Origin: Nematostella vectensis
Taxonomy: Eukaryota > Cnidaria > Anthozoa > Actiniaria > Edwardsiidae
NCBI RefSeq assembly: GCF_932526225.1
Contig: NC_064042.1
Location: 13,653,040 to 13,713,039 of the forward strand
DNA length: 60,000 nucleotides
Direction of reading: 5' to 3'
Under the pieces are notes generated by a model. That model was not told the origin of the DNA, did no database searches, and saw only the letters and a list, made by a program, of their open reading frames with translations. The position numbers were made by a program, and so were the translations under genes. This document shows, piece by piece, positions 26,801 through 37,268 of this stretch (position 1 is the stretch's first letter; the number at the start of each line of letters is the position of its first letter).

Positions 26801-29800
26801 CGGCGACGACAACAACAGCAGCATAAAACCCGGAACAATAACAAGACAAGACACTGACAGCAACCACTTCAACAAAAGCAACATAGCTTTATATATGTAT
26901 AGAAGGTGGGTTGGAAATAGAAAAAAAAAAGAAACGTTAAGATTATCGCGTCGAAAAAAAGGATGAATGACAAACAATGAATAAAGGGAAATAGTGGGGA
27001 AAGGATGCTACGGGAGAATTTCTCCCCGAGAAATGAACATCTACTTTATTTCAAAGACGAGTCGTTCAAATCATTATTGGCTCACCTGTGTCCGTAGTAC
27101 TCTACGCGTTTGCCTCTATGAAATACGGAAATGGCGCCTGAGAATTTCACCCCTGTGTCAAAAAGGACGCCAAAACATGTTTGATGTGAATCTTGGAGTT
27201 ATATTTGGATATTTACCCTCATGGCCGTTATAGTGGCCGAAGAAAAGGAACAGGTGTAGATAGAGAAGAAGGGGGTATGAGGGGGGGGGGAGGGGTTGGG
27301 CCATCTGTCCCGAGTTCCTTGCAGACTGTCTTTTCTGTTACATACTCTTTTTTAGCATTGCCCCTCCCAGTATTACCATGTTAGAGCTCTTCCCCTTCCA
27401 CCCCCCCCCCCCCCCCCCCCAGCATATTTATGAGCTATGCTACATTCCTGGCTATGATCATGGGACATTGTTATCATGGGACACTGTTGCCATGGGACAT
27501 TATGACGATGGGACACTATGAACATAGGACACTTTGACGATGGGGCAAAATGATCATGGGACACTATGACGATGGGACACAATGATCATGACACACTGTG
27601 GCCATGGGACACTATGATGATGGGACACTATTACCATGGGACACTATTATCATGGGACACTGTGGCCATGGGACACTATGACGATGGGACACTATAAACA
27701 TAGGACACTTTGAAGATGGGGCACAATGATCATGGGACACTATGACCATGGGACATTACGAGGACGCTATATAACAATTTGGTAACCTACCGAGTTTTTG
27801 AGCTAGTTCATATTCCTCCGCAACATTAACGGCAGCCACGGTCACGCCCTGGGGTTGGAGTATGCGAGCTACCACCTGCAAGCCACAACCGCGACAACTG
27901 TCAAGCGGACGCGAGTACAGGCAGGCGCGGACAGACGCGATATTTAGGCGGACGCGAGTACAGGCAGGCGCGGTCAGACGCGATATTTAGGCGGACGCGA
28001 GTACAGGCAGGCGCGGTCAAACGCGATATTTAGGCGGACGCGAGTACAGGCAGGCGCGGTCAGACGCGATATTCAGGCGGACGCGAATACAGGCAGGCGC
28101 GGTCAGAAGCGATATTCAGGCGGACGCGAATACAGGCAGGCGCGGTCAGAAGCGATTATTATAAGTCGCGGGCAACATAATTAACGTCAGGACACAGAGA
28201 TTGACACTTACAATCAAACGCCGTCAAGACGAAGTAAATTTTGAGCACAATCAAATAAATCCGCGGCACTACGACGCCAAAATATTTAGACGCGGTCGCA
28301 TATAGATGTAGCCATAATAGCCAACAGTTATTCGATTTCCAGCGTAGATCTCCGTCTTTCAATACAAGCACTGTTTATTACCAAAAGTTCCTAGAGCGAA
28401 AATTCCGGGTATAGGACTGAGAAAGTAACTGCACGATGGAAATTTTATTCATTCTATAATTTCATTTTATTTTGCCGTGACGTTTTTTTGCTATTTGATT
28501 TTTTTCTTTTCTATTTGTATTTTACAGATCATTAAACATACAAAAAAGGAAGCTTCCCTCAATATAAACAACAATAAACTTCCACCATTCCCTTTCCAAT
28601 ACATTTTCTGTTTTCATTATTCCTTTTGTCCCTGATATTGAATTCCCTTATTTGTCAGTCCTTAAAACACACACATGATTTAGCCAAGCTTCGCTGAAAT
28701 ATTGAATGTATTTTAGCGTATTGTCTTCTTTGTGCCGTCAGCATTAAAACTCGAGGCAAATAAAAAAAAACCCGATAATGCTTCTCTAGATTGTGTGCAG
28801 ACAAAAAGGATTACTGGTAAAAATGATACGCCCCCTATAATGTAAAACTGAAACAGAATGAAAAAATATATGATAAAATATTATTTCTATTTATACTCTT
28901 ATGCGGCGAGCTAAAAAGGGATAAATTGATATAAAGAATAAACACACTGAATATTTCAGAAGCATGAATCTTTAGTGCTGAATTAGATTACGTCGTTAAT
29001 GTTCTTGGTGATAAGTTCTTTTCTTTGAAACTCTCTGCTAGTGTACTAGCAGATATAATCTTGTGGTTTTCTCAGAGATGTACCCTAACCTGGCGTGCGT
29101 ACATAGACAGGTACGACAGAATACAGCATCTGAATAAATACGTAGCTGGATTTGGACATCACAGATCGGCAGTATTCATCATTTAAAGATGATAATGTCT
29201 CAAGGGGAGCTCAGATGAGCGATTAGATATATTCCGACAATTACATCACTTATAAACCAAAAGTGAAAATTGTTTGGAATTTGAGCTTTGTTTTCATTTT
29301 GCAGATTCTAATATTATTTCCTTCTCGTGTTAAAAATCAAAACACTGCTATTGAAAAGCGCTTACTTGTAAATTAACATATTAATCGCATGTTGAAAAAC
29401 CCAATGGACGCTATGAAAACAAATCCGGGATCATAACCCGCAAAATCGACATATCTATCAAAGCAAGCACAATATTCTCACCTCAGAAAATAAGCAAATG
29501 AATTAGCAAAATTCGTCCCACCTCGAGCATTTGCCTGTCCGATTTCCAAAGCTTCTCGGAGTCGGGGTGGGATCTAGACGAGAGATAGAAGAGCAGTACT
29601 AGCATTTTGCTTTGCTTGAGCGTACGGTCGAAGTTATTCCTGTCTAGATCGATTACTCGCTTGATGCCATCGTCTCTGAGGTAGTGAGGTAGTTTGCTGT
29701 CCCGAGATTCGGCATCTTCTAAATCCTGGGCTTCAGCTGTGTTTATTACGATCATAGAGAAGACGGGTAGGATTGCAAGTGGGGAAAGTATGGGCTTCAT
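11851..29800 (-). CDS. Calsequestrin-like ER/SR luminal protein, 12 exons read, one internal exon not located
   Basis: Exons, 5' to 3': 29522-29800, 27791-27875, 27086-27152, 26659-26692, 25808-25913, 25655-25728, (gap of about 28 codons), 16209-16255, 15831-15876, 14884-14938, 14523-14623, 13052-13126, 11851-12000. All phases match, giving 372 residues plus the gap, close to the roughly 400 of animal calsequestrins. An N-terminal signal peptide (about residues 1-25, ending INTAEAQ) is seen. Family landmarks: IKRVIDLDRNNFDRTLKQSK at the start of thioredoxin-like domain 1, FEEAAKNFQPLIPF in domain 2, LSFVWVDPDPFP and YWQKSYRIDVSSPAVGVVD in domain 3, LQEWMKDVLANK near the end. Calsequestrins store Ca2+ in the sarcoplasmic reticulum. 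Odd: the Asp-rich tail of vertebrate members is missing; the protein ends QKQEL, resembling a KDEL-type retrieval signal, and the tail is Lys-rich. Function as a Ca2+ store is therefore inferred only. Confidence 0.85.
12221..12243. repeat. Poly(A) tract
   Basis: Uninterrupted A run of about 23 bases in the last intron of the calsequestrin-like gene. Confidence 0.9.
12378..12860. mobile_element. Degenerate repeat family with ACTTAATTTTCGCG motifs
   Basis: The motif ACTTAATTTTCGCG or its near copies occur around 12381, 12725 and 12757, with TTTCGCGACACTTT nearby and reverse-oriented AAAATCGCGAATTTCGCC at 12810-12835. Inverted and direct copies suggest nested, decayed non-autonomous elements. 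It lies in the last intron of the calsequestrin-like gene. Confidence 0.5.
13140..13790 (-). repeat. 52-bp minisatellite with paired CACGTG palindromes
   Basis: About 12 units of 52 bp; the core reads TATGGCCACGTGACCGACAC then GTGATAATAGGAAAAGCAAA. Most units hold two CACGTG hexamers 10-11 bp apart, start to start. CACGTG is the canonical E-box of bHLH-ZIP factors. The array sits directly beside the acceptor of exon 13052-13126 of the calsequestrin-like gene. Confidence 0.95.
14013..14431. mobile_element. Palindromic element with AGGGCCCCCGAATGGTC ends, containing a small 49-bp-type array
   Basis: Left end AGAGGGCCCCCGAATGGTC and right end GACCATTCGGGGGCCCTTTA are inverted copies. Inside, a stretch starting GAGCACTTCGAAAAATACAA occurs twice (about 14116 and 14327) and flanks about 190 bp that begins GAGGGAGGTTGCAGCAACAG and continues with about three diverged units of the 49-bp repeat found at 16.5-25.2 kb. 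It lies in an intron of the calsequestrin-like gene. Confidence 0.75.
15610..15670 (-). repeat. tRNA-like sequence (SINE head or tRNA relic)
   Basis: Minus strand has an A-box-like TGGCCCAGTGGTTAGC and a B-box-like GGGTTCAATCC at tRNA spacing, followed at once by a T run. The acceptor and T stems do not pair well, so it is not a working tRNA gene. It lies in an intron. Confidence 0.6.
16302..16506. mobile_element. Foldback MITE with TAGTGCACACTAGC ends
   Basis: Left arm GCTTAGTGCACACTAGCGAC and right arm GCTAGTGTGCACTAGGCAT are inverted, and the interior repeats CGACATAACGACAT on one side and ATGTCGTTATGTC on the other, so almost the whole element can fold. It directly abuts the start of the 49-bp array. 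Confidence 0.8.
16513..25158. repeat. 49-bp minisatellite, about 176 units, in an intron of the calsequestrin-like gene
   Basis: Units read TACTGGTTAATCCTGTCCTT, GGTGTACATACCACATTGGC, CGGATATAA. Variants (TTTATCC, CCTAAGTG, CCTCATTGG, GGCAGG, GGATTAC) mark higher-order structure: blocks repeat at exactly 1470 bp (30 units; for example 18181 and 19651) and 1715 bp (35 units; GACATAAAACTGGGTAATCC near 21420 and 23135), and another at 2155 bp, one base short of 44 units because one unit lost a base near 23762. It begins beside GAGGAAGGTTGCAGCAACAG. Confidence 0.97.
25352..25569. mobile_element. MITE-like inverted repeat with AAGTTGCACTCG ends
   Basis: Left arm AAGTTGCACTCGAAAAAGTT then TGTAACCCGCAGTGCTACAT; right arm, reversed, AAGGTCGCACTCGAGAATGT then CGTAACCTGCAGTGTTCCAT. 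The arms are about 50 bp and clearly homologous. A related end, CGAGTGCAACCT, occurs near 35008. Confidence 0.65.
25390..25470 (-). other. Weak candidate for the missing calsequestrin-like exon
   Basis: Between TTCACAG and GTAGCA lies a phase-0 open stretch of 27 codons, the size and phase needed between exons 25655-25728 and 16209-16255. Similarity to the family is faint (KSEFFYLRLF where members have a K..EVDFYEPF-like stretch). It lies inside an inverted-repeat element (25352-25569), and its donor is poor, so chance is at least as likely. Confidence 0.2.
26020..26160. repeat. C- and A-rich low-complexity stretch
   Basis: CCCCTCCCCCCCAAAAAAAA, CACCCCCTCCACTCCACCCC and CAACAACAACAA runs inside an intron of the calsequestrin-like gene. 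Nothing else is seen there. Confidence 0.7.
27396..27760. repeat. Poly(C) run and 16-bp minisatellite
   Basis: A poly(C) tract at about 27402-27420 is followed by about 19 units of 16 bp, CATGGGACACTATGAC with changes such as GATGGGACAC and CATAGGACAC. It lies just downstream of calsequestrin-like exon 27791-27875 on the gene strand. Confidence 0.9.
27903..28160. repeat. 43-bp GC-rich minisatellite, six units
   Basis: Units of GCGGACGCGAGTACAGGCAG, GCGCGGTCAGACGCGATATT, TAG. It lies in intron 1 of the calsequestrin-like gene, ending about 28 bp from the acceptor of exon 27791-27875. It is much richer in CpG than the DNA around it. Confidence 0.95.
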
Positions 29801-32165
29801 GTTAGGGACCCTTAGGTGATGATCCTGAGGAATAATTCAAAGGAGACGGCGTTACACTGCGGAGGTATGTGCACCTATGATGGTCACCCTACAGTATGAT
29901 TAATAATTAACAAAGATTCTAATTATACACCGGAAGGTGACGAAATTATTTTGAAAACATTACAATAAATCTATTTAAAACTAATCAAAGCAAGACTAAA
30001 TCAGTATGAATATATTCCTTAGAATATATCAACATTGATTGTTTACGTAATTTTTCTTCTTGTCTAAAAGGGTAAATTGTCTACAAATCTGAAGTGGGAA
30101 AGAAGCCACTAAAGTGTTATTATATTGTATACGTTGCACTTGTATGGCTTCTCTATTATCATCATGCGACACATGCTCCCTCTCCCCTGTGAAAATTTAA
30201 AAATATATATCTGAAATGCACTTATAAAGAATTGTTATTTTATATCGATTATTTATTTGCTGTTTTATATTAACCAATTTTAATTGAATTAAAATTCAAT
30301 CCCCAGGATAATAAGAAACCAAAGTAAGCCCTAACCACAGGAAGTCCAAACGTTACCAACCTTCAACCCGGAAGAGCTTCACCTAATCACATGATGGAGA
30401 GAATTGCCAACACGGATATGAAACATCCTCCGAACAAAAATATTACCCCTCGACTTTCCCCTCTCAATACGACACAATATAAATCTCAAATACCCAAATA
30501 TCTGTGAAAAGGACATAGAACTCATAAGATCAAAAATTAAGGTCTGGATCTTCGCAAGAATTGTGAGTATTTGTTTGCGCAATTTCGGTTTGGTGGGATC
30601 ACAGTCAATTTAAGTGCTACCCGCCACTACATTTTTAATTAATTAATGGCATAGCACTAGACTAGTAGCAAAGAGGGTATCAGTGGTAAAACACGCTAGA
30701 CCACCCTTTCAAACCGACCACTTTCCTATGTCCCGAAATATTAAGGTCGATCGAACACTCTCGTTTTTCCTCATTACATGGGGTGGCTAATCACAGTAAT
30801 CAGCATGATCGAAAATCGAGTACAATCGAATGACTGGATTCGACTGTGTTCTTTAATCGAATGAAAACTAACTTTTTAGTTGTTGATTGGGTTCAATTTT
30901 CGAGCAGATCACTTGGATTATTTGCTTATTTTCAAAATAAAAATACCATTCTTTCGAAAATAAATTTACGCGCGGTCCTTATTGCAATCAAAGAAAGTAA
31001 AAATTTCAAACTCAAACACTAAAACCATCGGATACAATCGAAGATATTCAAATAAAATAATGTTTTAGCTGAAAAAAGCTGTTATTTTTTTTTCAGTGTA
31101 CAGTCTCTTGGCAAATCAGGTGTTTAACTTTATAATTGGTTCTTTTATTTTTTACCTAAGATTAAATTAACAGACACTAAACAGTAACAATCATTAATAA
31201 CAATCAACAAACCAAACAAAGAAAAGTATAATTACTTGTCATCAGCCATAAATCAGAATTTCGAGAAAACATTGAAGTGATCTTTGAGAATATAAAAACC
31301 TATTCTTTTCCAAAAAGCTGATGAGGTTTTATAAAAAGGGTGCTTGAAATGCCGCCAAATTTGAGCCAAACCGGATCTGGTGAGTGGTGTGATTTTGACC
31401 GTAGTTTTTGTACGTATCCAGCCCTGCGCGGTCTAATAAAAGCATTCGCGGTTCAGCGCTCAAAACATCTATTTTTTTTAATCCCCGTGGAAGACCCATC
31501 CACGTCAAAACAATAACCAAGAGAAAGGCTATTTTGTGGTTGGCGTCAAGGTCAACCGGAAGTTTAATTTTTTTGCTTTTCTTTCAACTAAACGCCTTTG
31601 CCATGTCATCGCGGTATCAGTCAGTATTATCAGTTACTGATAATATTATACACTACACCACCAAGTAATCGAACGGGCAGAAAAAAAAAAACTTTTCGGG
31701 TCACCGATGTTAAAATTATGTCATAAAAATTGTAAAATTAGAATAATTCATGGAGAACGAGAATTCGGGGCTAAGGATCTAATAACAAAGTTTTTACAAT
31801 TTTTAGAGCTTAAATATTTGGCAAGACATGCTGGATCTCCTTTACAATGTGTCTTCGGTTCTTAATTATCGCTACCTGATCCGAGGTCTTTGCCTTCCCC
31901 CACTCCCCCTCCCCCACCCCTCACCACGCCTACACACGTGATGCTTGATGCTCCACCCATTGTGATATAGTACTTGGCACCAGTGGCTTATGAGCCCCCC
32001 CTGTTGGCACTTATTTTACCAGGCTCATGGACTACCCCAAACACCAGCAAAATATAGCGAGAGATCCGTAAGCGAGCATGTAGCCAGGGTTTTTTTTTTT
32101 TTGCTTTTAACCTCTCTACATCTTTATACATTTTGAACAAGATTTCTTATCTCTACTTGCCCTAG
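29801..32165. other. Upstream flank of calsequestrin-like gene, no gene seen
   Basis: AT-rich DNA without convincing exons. The promoter of the calsequestrin-like gene should lie near its left edge, but no clear TATA or initiator could be assigned. Confidence 0.4.
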
Positions 32166-33817
32166 GCACGGGCTACCTGTGGTCATGTACATAGCAATCG
32201 CAGGTGGGTACTCCGCCTTACTTCCGTTTCCTGTGACTCTTCCCTTATCAAGATTTCAAAAGTCTTAAAATTCGCAATTATATACATTAGTAAGGGCTGT
32301 TTTTTTTGCCTACTACTCTCTCATATTTTGGACGATTAATGTTCTTGCCTCTCTGTAATGTACGTGGTTTGAAGAATGAAATCAATCCTTTTTTTTTTTT
32401 TCAACAAATTTCCGGTTCGTGCTTAAGATTTCCGGTTTAGGGCCCAGACCCCACCATTCACCGATAACAACAACTAGAAAATGCAAATGGCGCCGGTTGG
32501 TAGAATCTGATGATTCTCCAAAACACTACAATCGCTTTATTCTTCTTTATCTTACCATGATCTAGCTGTTATATTTGAATAGAGGATTCCAACATGACAA
32601 CTTGGTACACATCTGAGGATTTTGCAGAAGGTAGATTAGCGAAACGATCATATTTTCTCGCTGCCTGTGGCTCCACACACTCGGAAAATTTTATTCTACG
32701 GGGATTAGGATAGTAGACAATACAAAGAAATCTTAGTTCTCTCATGTTGAAGGCATTCACAAGTGTGTACTCTTTTTTATATAGGTACCAAACTGCCGGT
32801 TGTACAAGCTCCTGAAGTTGTGAATGAAACTAGGTAAGAGCAAGTTATAATATTTCTAAAATGCGCTATCTGTTATGATATTGATGAAGGACATGTTCTT
32901 TACAAAACGCCCGTGATATATTTCTTTTACCATAACATTTCCACAAAGAAACATTACTTCTATTATTCTCCTGCTCAAAGGTTCATTATTTCCGGAATAA
33001 CTTATAGATTTATCGGTTTACTAAGAGAATGGATTCTCCTATTTCCTCCAAGAATTCTTAATCGACCTCTTTATTGAATCTCATTAAGACAGTTTCACTT
33101 GGAAACCACTGCACGTCATATCGTTTCTAGAAAAGAAATACATAAATACAAAAAAATGCTGTGTATTGGCAAAAAAGAAGATGCAAATTATAACTTTTGT
33201 ATTATACACTTTATAGTTTAAATATTATATGATCTAGAACTTAATATCGTAGTTATCTTTTGTCAATCTCAAGTAAGTATTTTAAACCCATACTGTACAG
33301 CAATGATGGTCCGTGAATAGATGTAGATTTGCGCGCTTTAGAAAAAGCAATTTATTTATGGAAACAATATATGTCACAATGATATAAAATGTCTGTTATT
33401 CAAGATTTGCAAAATAAATATAGAAATTTTACCCTTTGGTAGCTTTATATTTCCAAATTTCTATATATAACAACTTAGCATATTTGTAGATAAAAAAACT
33501 TATTATGTATCATGCTATCATGGTTTCATTTGCATGTCAAAAGATAACTTCTTTATCACAGTTTGGGCTTTGGATAGGACTTTCTTCATTACTTTGTTTT
33601 CCTATAATTGTAACAACATGTGGGTCATTTATACTCTGTCATAACAAGCATCTGCAGTGTAGGACTTCCACCCAACAACTATGAGCTTTTTTACAAGAAC
33701 AACGGCAAAAAAGACAGAAGAACACAAAATTTGAATTTAAACGGCAGGACATTAGAAGTAGAAGGTTTTTGGGTTGCATTGCAAGTCTATCAACCACCTG
33801 AGAGTTTGTGCTTTTAA
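32166..33817 (+). CDS. Weak candidate: three-exon 3' fragment of an unrecognised gene
   Basis: Segments 32166-32203, 32785-32833 and 33658-33817 each have plausible splice borders (CCCTAG/GTGGGT, TATATAG/GTAAGA, CTGCAG/stop TAA), and phases match at both joins. The translation starts HGLPVVMYIAIAG, continues TKLPVVQAPEVVNETS, then VGLPPNNYELFYKNNGKK, ending ESLCF. No family is recognised, no upstream exon was found, and short open exons of this type arise by chance. If real, the 5' part lies left of 32166. Confidence 0.25.
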
Positions 33818-35060
33818 ACTGGCTGAACTTTGCTTATAGCTCTAATATTTGCACTTCTTTTTCATTCTTAGTTCAAAATATATTTAGAGACATTGAAACA
33901 ATTCAACGCCAAACTTGAAAGAATAGAACATACTTAGTAATAATAAGTCAATACTTGGTGATTGGTTGAGAGCTTTAAAAGTATGCAAATATCCATGCTT
34001 TTGGTTGTCGCACTATGAAAGGGTTAATGAATCATTCCTAATTCAGCACTGCAAAATTAATTCAAATCTTGAATTTTTAATATTTCAATTTTATGGGTGT
34101 CTTGGTATCTTTTTAGCAAGTCTTAGTAATTTGTAGGATTAGGATTACTTAAAGAAACATATTGTCTGGATTTGGATAATCCTATTTTTAACTCTGTGTT
34201 ATCATGTTTATTCATATTTAGAATAAACATTTCCCAAGGGTTTATATAAAACAATAAACAAAATGTCTGTTCATCTGTTGCTTACAAATGTTGATAAGGG
34301 CAATTAGCTTTTTATTCAAGGATGTTTATATTTCAGAGCATATCTATTTTTTTTATTTTGTTAGGGAGGGGGGGGGGTGGATCCTGACATGAGGTTGAAA
34401 TTTTATTTGTTGTTTGCTACAAAACAAAGAGTGAGTGATTGTGCCATCTTTTAGAGTATAAAACGCTATCCAACTATTCTGCTATCTGTTAGGGGGTCTC
34501 ACCCCAATAATACCTGAAATGTATTTTACAGTTAAACTGTCAAACTGTATTTTACAGTTAAACTGTAAGTCAACTGAGCCCTAATAAGACCAGCTATTTT
34601 GTTGATAAGTGATGGTAGTACCATCTCTAAGGTCTAGAAATTGCTTTGACCACACCCAAAGTGCTATATTTTAAGATGGTAAGAATTGTTGTTGACTACA
34701 CCCAAAGTGAAATTGTTGTTGACCACACCCAAAATGCTTTCCCTTAGGGTTAAAATAATTTTGCTGATAAAAAAACATCCATATTTTTATAGGAGCCCCT
34801 CCCCCCTCCCCTAGGAGGTTGGTTCATGGGTAACATATAAATGGCTGAATCCTGGTATCTTATAGCCATGCAAATGTTCACAGGAACACAAATAAGAATA
34901 CCATAGCTTTTGAAGCTTTTTTTGCTTTGTTTTTGTTTATGGTTATTTGCTAACTTATTACTGTATTTGTTACCCATGAAGCATTGTGAACTATGACACG
35001 TGCATACGTCGAGTGCAACCTAATTTAAAAAAAGTGTATACACAGTAAATGTATTAAATG
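33818..35060. other. AT-rich intergenic DNA with small repeats
   Basis: Three copies of GACCACACCCAAAGTG-like sequence occur at about 34648-34735, and a G run lies at about 34368. No gene is seen. Confidence 0.5.
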
Positions 35061-35110
35061 TGTTGGAGGAATGTATTGGAGGAATATGTTGGAGGAATAT
35101 GTTGATAGGA
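35048..35110. repeat. Short tandem repeat GTTGGAGGAATAT
   Basis: Three to four copies of a 17-18-bp unit built around TTGGAGGAATATG. Some are in tandem with one-base changes. Confidence 0.7.
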
Positions 35111-35211
35111 AGGTGGAGGCCTGGGTCGAACAAGTGGCGAAGCTTGCCGAATTCACAGCAACAAACCCACAAGCCTCATACACTGGTTTCCCTTTCGCGT
35201 TAAAGCACCGA

Positions 35212-35497
35212 TCAGGGGCGGATACAGGAGGGGTGGATTGGGTGGATATCCACCCCCCTTTTTGAGTAAAAAGAAATTTGAAAAGACTCTTTGTTTAAAT
35301 AAATTGATGTCTGAGGGACGGGAGGTACTGTCCATTTTCCTTCGCCTGCTTGACTTTGCTGATGCGACAAATCCAATTCAGCATGAAGTATTGTAAGATC
35401 TATGTGACCTAGCAAGAAGCACTGGATCAGTTATAAGCCGTCTATCCGGCTATCATCCACCCCCCATTTAGAAATCCTGGATCCCCTTCTGCCGATG
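35212..35497. mobile_element. MITE-like element with GGGGCGGATACAGGA ends
   Basis: Left end CAGGGGCGGATACAGGAGGG and right end TCCTGGATCCCCTTCTG are imperfect inverted repeats. Inner copies of ATATCCACCCCCC and ATCATCCACCCCCCATTTAG also face each other's ends. No coding capacity. Confidence 0.55.
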
Positions 35498-35589
35498 GAC
35501 TTATTATTTAAGAACGCTGCCAGATATTGAAGACCTGCTAGAGCCTCTAGCCTCTAGCGCGCAATTAGCGACACCCTCACACCAGCTAT

Positions 35590-36570
35590 AAAAGGGCACA
35601 CGTGCACACCTGCTGAACTGAATTGCTAGGACTCCCCGTCTGGCTACGGGGAATGGGTCTCACAAACACATGTCAAAGTTCGACCAACGAGCATGAGGCG
35701 TCAGACTTAGTAGCCGCGCCTCTAGTACAGCAAATCATGTGATCCAGGAACATACACTCCCGGATGATGATGCAATAAGAACACTGCAGAACAGCAACCG
35801 TAGAGAGAAGGATGATCACGAGGAAGTGAAGAATGCCCTCCCTGATAATACAAAGAGTAACCGGCATTCAAACTGAAAAGGTTGCGTCTAGCTGGTTGAC
35901 ATTCCGCTAAAAGAAATGAACTTCACGCTTAACAAGAGGGAGTTCAGAGATGCCATTCACCTTCGCTATGATTGGCATATAACAGACACGCCCTCCGCAT
36001 GGGTAAGCGGAGACGTATTTACTGTGGATCATGTCATGATATGCAAGCGCAGAGGATTTATTACTCACCGACACAATGAGCTGTGCGATTTAGAAGCAAA
36101 AATGCTTAACATGGTCTGCAACGATGTGCAAGTGGAACCTGCCTTTAAAGAGATTACGGACGAGGTCTTGACCAGAGGTACAAACACAGCGAGAGATGCT
36201 CGGCTTGATACCCACGCTCGTGGTTTTTGGGACAGACAACGCTCTGCCTTTTTTGACTTTCGGGTTTGCCACCCGAACGCAGAGTCTTATAAGGACCTGG
36301 CCACTGAGCAAATTTACCGCAAAAAACGAAAACAAGAAGAATATAGCATAAGCAAGCAGAGTACTAGAAGTACAGCAAGGGACATTCACCCCCTTAGTAT
36401 TTACCACAACGGGGGGAATGGATTACGAATGCAGGCGTTTCCTCAGCAGATTAGCGGAACTGAAAGAAAAGAGAGGAATACAGCATTACTATCGGATGGA
36501 TAAGAGCCAAAGTATCATTCGCCATACTAAGATCAGCGTTACTCTACCTGCGTGGTCCGCATACCACAAG
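35590..36570 (+). pseudogene. Decayed retrotransposon ORF, C-terminal part
   Basis: Translation gives LLGLPVWLRGMGLTNTC then, after a stop and frame changes, an open frame from 35916 with LNKREFRDAIHLRYDW, TVDHVMICKRRGFITHRHNE, DLEAKMLNMVCNDVQVEP and ARGFWDRQRSAFFDFRVCHP. Near 36410, at a G run, the reading continues in the next frame as [18 protein letters not shown]. Such sequence is familiar as the region after reverse transcriptase in abundant cnidarian retroelements (from memory, not searched). Stops and at least two frameshifts show it is dead. No reverse transcriptase core is seen upstream, so it is truncated. Confidence 0.7.
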
Positions 36571-36717
36571 GCGTGTGACTGTCATGTCCAAAAAGAAAAG
36601 GCTGCAATTAGAGATTTTTCCTTTTTTTCTTCTTTTTTAAGGTATCTAAGTTTTTGTAATAAATACCTTTAATTCTTTTAAGAATTAAAATATCTGACTT
36701 TTTTTTAATATATGGTA

Positions 36718-36892
36718 CAGTAGAACCCCACTAACTAGAACTCGGCTAAATCGAATTCCCCGCTAACTCGAACTAAGTTTAATTTCCCTTGAACCTAATT
36801 TTGAGTCATTGCTACTCTGCTAACTCGAATTCCCCGCTAACTCGAACTGATTTTTTCTTCCCTTCGGAGTTCGAGTTAGCGGGTTTCTACTG
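36718..36892. mobile_element. Pogo-like MITE with TA target duplication
   Basis: 175 bp, beginning CAGTAGAACCCCACTAACTA and ending GTTAGCGGGTTTCTACTG, flanked by TA on both sides (36716-36717 and 36893-36894). Interior repeats of CCCCGCTAACTCGAACT. A clean non-autonomous pogo/Tc1-type insertion. A relic of the same family may be at 55,710-55,725 (GTTCGAGTTAGCGG). Confidence 0.85.
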
Positions 36893-37268
36893 TACTTTTG
36901 TCTTATCATTTGAGAATTATATTCCATGTAAATAGTTAACTGTTTAAGACCCTTTTTAAAAATATAATTAAAAGTTCTATTATGAGTGAGGCTAGATAGT
37001 GTTGTGTTACGATTGTGTAACATGTGATAATGACGGTACCGGTCTGTCTGACTCCTTTGACACATCACATTAGCCAAAGATTCCATTACTAAAATCATAA
37101 GAGCCTCGACGACACCGTACTCTTCAAGATCTAAAGGGGCCTAAAACTCACAAGCTATAGTCAAGGGAATCATTTATGATTTAAAGGAAATTATGCATCA
37201 CACGATGCACGTTTGTGTTACAAGAAATGTTTGAGGTGATGGACTGGTGGTTCTGAGAATTTTTTAAC

